A DNA stretch of 46,259 bases from CAZZKF01 sp964654995 (GTDB lineage Bacteria > Pseudomonadota > Alphaproteobacteria > CAZZKF01): contig CAZZKF010000013.1 of assembly GCA_964654995.1 (NCBI GenBank), forward strand, positions 1-46,259, given 5' to 3'. The position numbers and the translations under genes were made by a program. Below are positions 42,225-46,259 of the stretch, piece after piece. Below the pieces are notes generated by a model that did no database searches, was not told where the DNA came from, and saw only the letters and a list, made by a program, of their open reading frames with translations. The stretch's first letter is position 1. Each line of letters begins with the position of its first letter.

Positions 42225-43343
42225 ATGAAAGTCGGTGAGCGGGATTTCCGGACGATCTGGGCGGCAGACGACGGGACGGTCGAGATCATCGACCAGACCC
42301 GCCTGCCGCATGAATTCGTCATCCAGCGTCTAAGCACCCTCGAGGATGCGGCGCGGGCGATCGCCACCATGCAGGTCCGCGGCGCGCCGCTGATCGGAGC
42401 GACGGCCGCCTACGGCGTCTGCCTGGCTCTGCGTGCCGGCGCTGGCGACGCGGTCCTGGCAAACGCCTGCACGGTGCTGGCGGCAACAAGGCCGACCGGG
42501 CGCAACCTGTTCTGGGCGCTGTCGCGCATGCGCCGGGTGCTCGAGCCTCTGCCCGCCGATGCACGCCTGGAGGCGGCCTGGTCCGAGGCCGCGCGGATCT
42601 GCGATGAAGACGTCGAGATCTGCCGCCGCATCGGCGAGGCCGGCCTGACCGTGATCTCTGACATCGCCAGGGCCAAAGGCGGCGCACCGGTTCAGATCCT
42701 CACTCACTGCAATGCCGGCTGGCTGGCAACCGTCGACTGGGGCACGGCGACGGCGCCCATATACATGGCCCACCGCGCCGGCATTCCGCTGCATGTCTGG
42801 GTGGATGAAACCCGGCCACGCAACCAGGGGGCGGCGCTGACCGCCTTCGAGCTGGGCGAGGAAGGGGTGCCGCACACGGTCATCGTCGATAACGCCGGCG
42901 GTCACCTGATGCAGCGGGGCGCCGTCGATCTGTGCCTGGTCGGCACCGATTGCACCACCGCCGCCGGCGATGTCGCCAACAAGATCGGGACGTATTTGAA
43001 GGCGCTGGCGGCGTTCGATAATGGCGTGCCGTTCTATGTCGCGGCGCCGTCGACCAGCATCAACTGGGAGCTTTCGGACGGCATTGCAGAGATCGCCATT
43101 GAGGAGCGCGCCGGCGACGAGGTTGCCTGCATCACCGGGCGCACCGCCGCCGGGGAGATCGAAACCGTGCGCATCGTGCCCGAAGGCTCGGGCGTTGCCA
43201 ACTACGCCTTCGATGTCACGCCGGCACGCCTGGTCAGCGGCCTGATCACCGAGCGCGGCATCATCGCCGCCAACCGCGAGGCGCTGGCCCGGGCATTCCC
43301 CGACCTGGCTGCGGCCGGAGCCGGCCGTCAGGCCCATGGCTGA
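42225..43343 (+). CDS. mtnA: S-methyl-5-thioribose-1-phosphate isomerase
   Basis: A 372-aa MtnA with 'MQVRGAPLIGATAAYG' and the catalytic Cys162 ('LTHCNAG') and Asp242 ('VGTDCTTAAGDVANKIGTY'), matching the Cys/Asp pair of characterised enzymes. It isomerises methylthioribose 1-phosphate (or 5-deoxyribose 1-phosphate) to the ribulose form in methylthioadenosine/5'-deoxyadenosine salvage. It overlaps the downstream aldolase by 8 nt, so the two are translationally coupled. The usual mtnB-C-D genes are not adjacent. The start at 42225 is chosen by homology ('MKVGERDFRTIW') and an AGGA site. Confidence 0.95.
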   Translation: MKVGERDFRTIWAADDGTVEIIDQTRLPHEFVIQRLSTLEDAARAIATMQVRGAPLIGATAAYGVCLALRAGAGDAVLANACTVLAATRPTGRNLFWALSRMRRVLEPLPADARLEAAWSEAARICDEDVEICRRIGEAGLTVISDIARAKGGAPVQILTHCNAGWLATVDWGTATAPIYMAHRAGIPLHVWVDETRPRNQGAALTAFELGEEGVPHTVIVDNAGGHLMQRGAVDLCLVGTDCTTAAGDVANKIGTYLKALAAFDNGVPFYVAAPSTSINWELSDGIAEIAIEERAGDEVACITGRTAAGEIETVRIVPEGSGVANYAFDVTPARLVSGLITERGIIAANREALARAFPDLAAAGAGRQAHG

Positions 43344-44025
43344 CGAACCACATTTGCGCGAACGCCTGGCCGCCGCCGGCAAGCGGCTGACGGCCCTGGG
43401 GCTGACCCGGGGCAGCTCCGGCAATCTCAGCATCCGGCTGGATGCCGAGCGTTTTCTGGTCACGCCCTCGGGCCGGCCTTGCGAGGCGCTTGGCGCCGAT
43501 GACATCATCGCCATGACCATGGAAGGCGATATCGTGGGGCGCGGCCAGCCGTCGAGCGAATGGCGGATGCACCGCGATATCTATGCGGCGCGCGGCGAGG
43601 CCCAGGCCATTGTCCATGCCCATCCCGGCCATGCCACGGCGCTGGCCTGTCTGCGCCGCGGCATTCCCGCCTTTCATTACATGGTGGCGGTGGCCGGCGG
43701 CGCCGATATCCGCTGTGCCGATTATGCAACATTCGGTACCCAGGCGCTTTCGGACCGGGTGTTGGCGGCGCTTGACGGGCGCCAGGCCTGTCTGATGGCA
43801 AACCACGGAATCATATGTTTTGGCGCCGGCCTGGATGAGGCGCTCTCCCTGGCGGTCGAGGTCGAGGCGCTGGCGGCGCAATACTGCCGGGCACTTCAGG
43901 TCGGCGAGCCGGTGCTGTTATCAGAAGCGGACATGGCCGAGGTTCTGCGCCGCTTCGAAGATTACCGCCGCGGCGCCGCCCCCCTTGCCGAGGACGCGCC
44001 CGATCCCGATGTAAGCGGCAGTTGA
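43336..44025 (+). CDS. Class II aldolase (fuculose-phosphate-aldolase type), probable DHAP-shunt Ald2
   Basis: A 229-aa class II aldolase/adducin-family enzyme. The Zn ligands are H94, H96 (VHAHPGHA) and H157 (MANHG), and the catalytic Glu is E75 ('PSSEWRMHRDIY'). The sequence follows FucA closely ('IPAFHYMVAVAGG', 'YATFGTQALSD'), not MtnB dehydratase. Being coupled to mtnA, it most likely cleaves methylthioribulose 1-phosphate or 5-deoxyribulose 1-phosphate to DHAP plus (methylthio)acetaldehyde, as in the DHAP shunt described for Rhodospirillum and some E. coli. Activity as a fuculose-phosphate aldolase is the alternative. Confidence 0.85.
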   Translation: MADEPHLRERLAAAGKRLTALGLTRGSSGNLSIRLDAERFLVTPSGRPCEALGADDIIAMTMEGDIVGRGQPSSEWRMHRDIYAARGEAQAIVHAHPGHATALACLRRGIPAFHYMVAVAGGADIRCADYATFGTQALSDRVLAALDGRQACLMANHGIICFGAGLDEALSLAVEVEALAAQYCRALQVGEPVLLSEADMAEVLRRFEDYRRGAAPLAEDAPDPDVSGS

Positions 44026-44110
44026 TGCCGATCAAGGCGGGGCACGACGCGGCGGCCAAGACTTGACGCAATGGATCGCCCGGCCGCAGCCCAAGGGGAG
44101 CCGGTTCGCC

Positions 44111-46042
44111 ATGGACAAGAAAACCTCGTTCAATCTGTGGTACGCGATCATTGCGTTCTTTCTGATTCTGCTGTTCCAGGATTTGTGGATTCAGAGCCAG
44201 AGAATCGAAACCATCCCGTACAGCGAATTCCGCAATTACCTCGAACAGGGCCTGATCGACGATATCGTGATCACTCAAACCCATGTCCGCGGCCGCCTGA
44301 CCAACCCGGAACCGGGCAAGCCCAGGGAAGTGGTGGCCACCCGGGTCGATCCGCAACTGGCCGAGGAGCTGGCCAAGTACAACGTCAAATTCACTGGCGC
44401 GTTCGAGAGCACCTTTATCCGCGACCTGCTCTCCTGGGTCGTGCCTATGATCGTTCTGTTCGCCGTCTGGGGTTTCCTGATTCGGCGGCTGACCGAGCGC
44501 GGCGGCCTGGGCGGCGGTTTCATGACCATCGGCAAGAGCAAGGCCAGGGTCTATGTCGAGGCCGATACCAAGGTCAGCTTCGATGATGTCGCCGGCGTCG
44601 ACGAAGCCAAGGAGGAGCTGCGCGAGATCGTCGCCTTCCTCAAGGAACCGGAACGCTATGGCCGGCTCGGCGCGCGGGTGCCCAAGGGCGTGCTGCTGGT
44701 CGGCCCGCCGGGCACCGGCAAGACGCTGCTGGCGCGCGCGGTGGCCGGCGAGGCCGGGGTGCCGTTCTTTTCGATCAGCGGCTCGGAATTCGTCGAAATG
44801 TTCGTCGGCGTCGGTGCCGCCCGGGTTCGCGACCTGTTCGAGCAGGCCCGCCAGAAGGCACCGGCGATCATCTTCATCGATGAGCTTGACGCGCTGGGCC
44901 GTGCCCGCGGTCTCTACCCGGGTGGCGGCGGCCATGACGAGAAGGAACAGACGCTCAACCAGTTGCTGACCGAAATCGACGGTTTCGACCCGACCCAGGG
45001 GGTGGTGCTGCTGGCCGCCACCAACCGCCCGGAAGTGCTCGATCCGGCGCTCCTGCGGGCCGGCCGTTTCGACCGTCAGGTGCTGGTCGACCGGCCCGAC
45101 AAGGCGGGGCGCCTGGCGATCCTCAAGGTGCACATGAAAAAGGTCAAAGTCGGGGCCTCGGTCAAGGCGGAAGAGATCGCCGCGCTGACCCCCGGTTTTA
45201 CCGGTGCCGATCTTGCCAACCTGATCAACGAAGCGACCCTGCTGGCCACCCGGCGCGGCGCCGAGCGGGTCGAGATGGAGGATTTCAACGCCGCCATCGA
45301 GCGCATCATCGCCGGCCTCGAAAAACGCAACCGCCTGCTCAATCCGCGTGAACGCGAGATCGTCGCCCATCATGAAATGGGCCACGCCCTGGTCGCCATG
45401 GCCCTGCCGGGGACCGACCGGGTTCACAAGGTGTCGATCATCCCGCGCGGCATCGGCGCGCTCGGCTATACCATCCAGCGGCCGACCGAGGACCGCTTCC
45501 TGATGCTGCGCGAGGAGCTCGAGGCCAAGATGGCGGTGCTGTTGGGCGGGCGCGCCGCCGAGACCCTGGTTTTCGACCGGCTTTCCACGGGGGCTGCCGA
45601 CGATCTCGCCAAGGCCACCGACATTGCGCGGAGCATGGTGACGCGCTATGGCATGTACGGCAAGCTCGGCCATGTCGCCTATGATCGCGATCGCCAGGGC
45701 TTTCTGGATACCGCGGCGGCTGCCTATGCGCCGCGCGACTACAGCGAGGAAACGGCGCGCGAAATCGACTGCGCGGTGCGCGACATCGTCGAGGCGGCGT
45801 TTTCTCGTGCGCTCGAGATTCTCAAAGCCAACCGCACAGTGCTTGACGACGGCGCCGCCGAGCTTCTCGCCAACGAGACGCTCGATGATCAGGCACTCGA
45901 ACGCTATGCCGCCCGCATTCAGCCCGTGGGCGGTGAACAGAGGGTTGTGCAGGCGGGCGAGACGAAAGTGCAGCTGGCCTCGGGCGAAAGCCCGCCTGCG
46001 GCTGCCGAGGCCGGCAAGGAACACGGCGTCCCGACCGGATGA
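44111..46042 (+). CDS. ftsH: FtsH-type ATP-dependent zinc metalloprotease
   Basis: A 643-aa inner-membrane AAA+ protease: TM1 (about 10-27), a periplasmic domain of about 70 residues, TM2 (about 103-124), Walker A 'GPPGTGKT' (198-205), Walker B 'IIFIDELDALG', the second-region-of-homology 'GRFDRQ', and the zinc motif H421-E-M-G-H425 with a probable third ligand near D498. It degrades membrane and regulatory proteins. The HEMGH (usual HEAGH) and the lack of tilS or folP neighbours suggest that it is a second, paralogous copy. AAGGGGAG 9 nt upstream supports the ATG at 44111 over 44063. Confidence 0.93.
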   Translation: MDKKTSFNLWYAIIAFFLILLFQDLWIQSQRIETIPYSEFRNYLEQGLIDDIVITQTHVRGRLTNPEPGKPREVVATRVDPQLAEELAKYNVKFTGAFESTFIRDLLSWVVPMIVLFAVWGFLIRRLTERGGLGGGFMTIGKSKARVYVEADTKVSFDDVAGVDEAKEELREIVAFLKEPERYGRLGARVPKGVLLVGPPGTGKTLLARAVAGEAGVPFFSISGSEFVEMFVGVGAARVRDLFEQARQKAPAIIFIDELDALGRARGLYPGGGGHDEKEQTLNQLLTEIDGFDPTQGVVLLAATNRPEVLDPALLRAGRFDRQVLVDRPDKAGRLAILKVHMKKVKVGASVKAEEIAALTPGFTGADLANLINEATLLATRRGAERVEMEDFNAAIERIIAGLEKRNRLLNPREREIVAHHEMGHALVAMALPGTDRVHKVSIIPRGIGALGYTIQRPTEDRFLMLREELEAKMAVLLGGRAAETLVFDRLSTGAADDLAKATDIARSMVTRYGMYGKLGHVAYDRDRQGFLDTAAAAYAPRDYSEETAREIDCAVRDIVEAAFSRALEILKANRTVLDDGAAELLANETLDDQALERYAARIQPVGGEQRVVQAGETKVQLASGESPPAAAEAGKEHGVPTG

Positions 46043-46259
46043 TGCCACGCCGGGAGTCGCAATCGATTAGAGCGTATCAGGGTTATATGGAACCATTCTG
46101 CCGGAGGCATTTTTCGTCATGACCAGGAAGGACCCGCAGGGCGTATCAGGCAATACGGCCAAGGGGCCTGACGTCCGTCATGGCGAAAAAGGCCCCGGCC
46201 CCCTAGGGGTTGCGCTTTGGCGGCCATCCGCGGCGTTGCCGTCCTTGGCCGATGTCCCC
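46043..46259 (+). other. Region downstream of ftsH, window end
   Basis: The 217 bp after ftsH contain a 10-bp direct repeat GCGTATCAGG (46072-46081 and 46141-46150). An ATG at 46119 with GGAGG at 46103-46107 opens a frame that runs to the window edge without a stop (47 codons, no recognised family). It may be the start of a gene or simply unoccupied GC-rich sequence. Confidence 0.3.

Noticed and set aside
43811..46048. 745-codon frame antisense to ftsH and the aldolase end
   Set aside because: The plus-strand genes are unambiguous; the antisense translation lacks any recognisable fold or ribosome site.

Overview
The window is GC-rich, densely packed DNA from a Gram-negative bacterium, most likely an alphaproteobacterium (perhaps Rhodospirillales-like). 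Supporting signs are an alphaproteobacterial-style Rieske subunit, HDFxN-type PAS histidine kinases, Sec/Tat/lipoprotein signals, outer-membrane beta-barrels and a TPR-sulfotransferase. The placement is inferred from protein style, not from a marker gene. There are no rRNA or tRNA genes, CRISPR arrays or clear insertion sequences. A 100-N scaffold gap at 29649-29748 is flanked by a 55-bp identical overlap and looks like an assembler artefact.

Layout. 1-4356: three exported amidohydrolases in a row; the second has lost most metal ligands. 4411-12971: a YeiH-type exporter, a large six-PAS hybrid histidine kinase paired with a PhnD-like lipoprotein, a methyltransferase and an isoaspartyl peptidase/asparaginase. 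13015-15989: a second sensor kinase and a uracil-DNA glycosylase-family protein. 16380-19525: a small membrane protein, a CDP-glycerol-type transferase with an overlapping nucleotidyltransferase, and a divergent RibB. 19561-28616: a metal-homeostasis island. 28883-34203: a HTH/coiled-coil protein (interrupted by the gap), a TPR-sulfotransferase, an unknown zinc-ribbon protein and an APC permease. 34343-41000: a third hybrid kinase, a Tat-exported amidase, a small membrane protein and a two-module pentapeptide-repeat protein. 41206-46042: a secreted C13-like peptidase, mtnA plus a fuculose-type class II aldolase (probable DHAP shunt for methylthioadenosine/5'-deoxyadenosine salvage) and an FtsH-type protease.

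The most interesting part is the metal island. A MerR with the exact three-cysteine spacing of mercury sensors sits behind a mer-like promoter/operator. A second, imperfect copy of that operator lies before a MerP-like periplasmic protein. The genes with it are two outer-membrane beta-barrels and an NHL propeller; no merT or merA is seen. Next to it is a copper module with two copies of one promoter-operator design (TTGAAA, 17 bp, TAYGTT, then CCCACCCC-N4-GGGGTGGG, resembling CsoR operators). One copy precedes a solitary Rieske iron-sulfur subunit and the other precedes copZ-csoR-copA. A YVTN propeller with a tandemly duplicated 51-bp leader closes the island. The sequence therefore suggests that a respiratory Fe-S subunit is placed under copper control and that envelope proteins are placed under MerR control.
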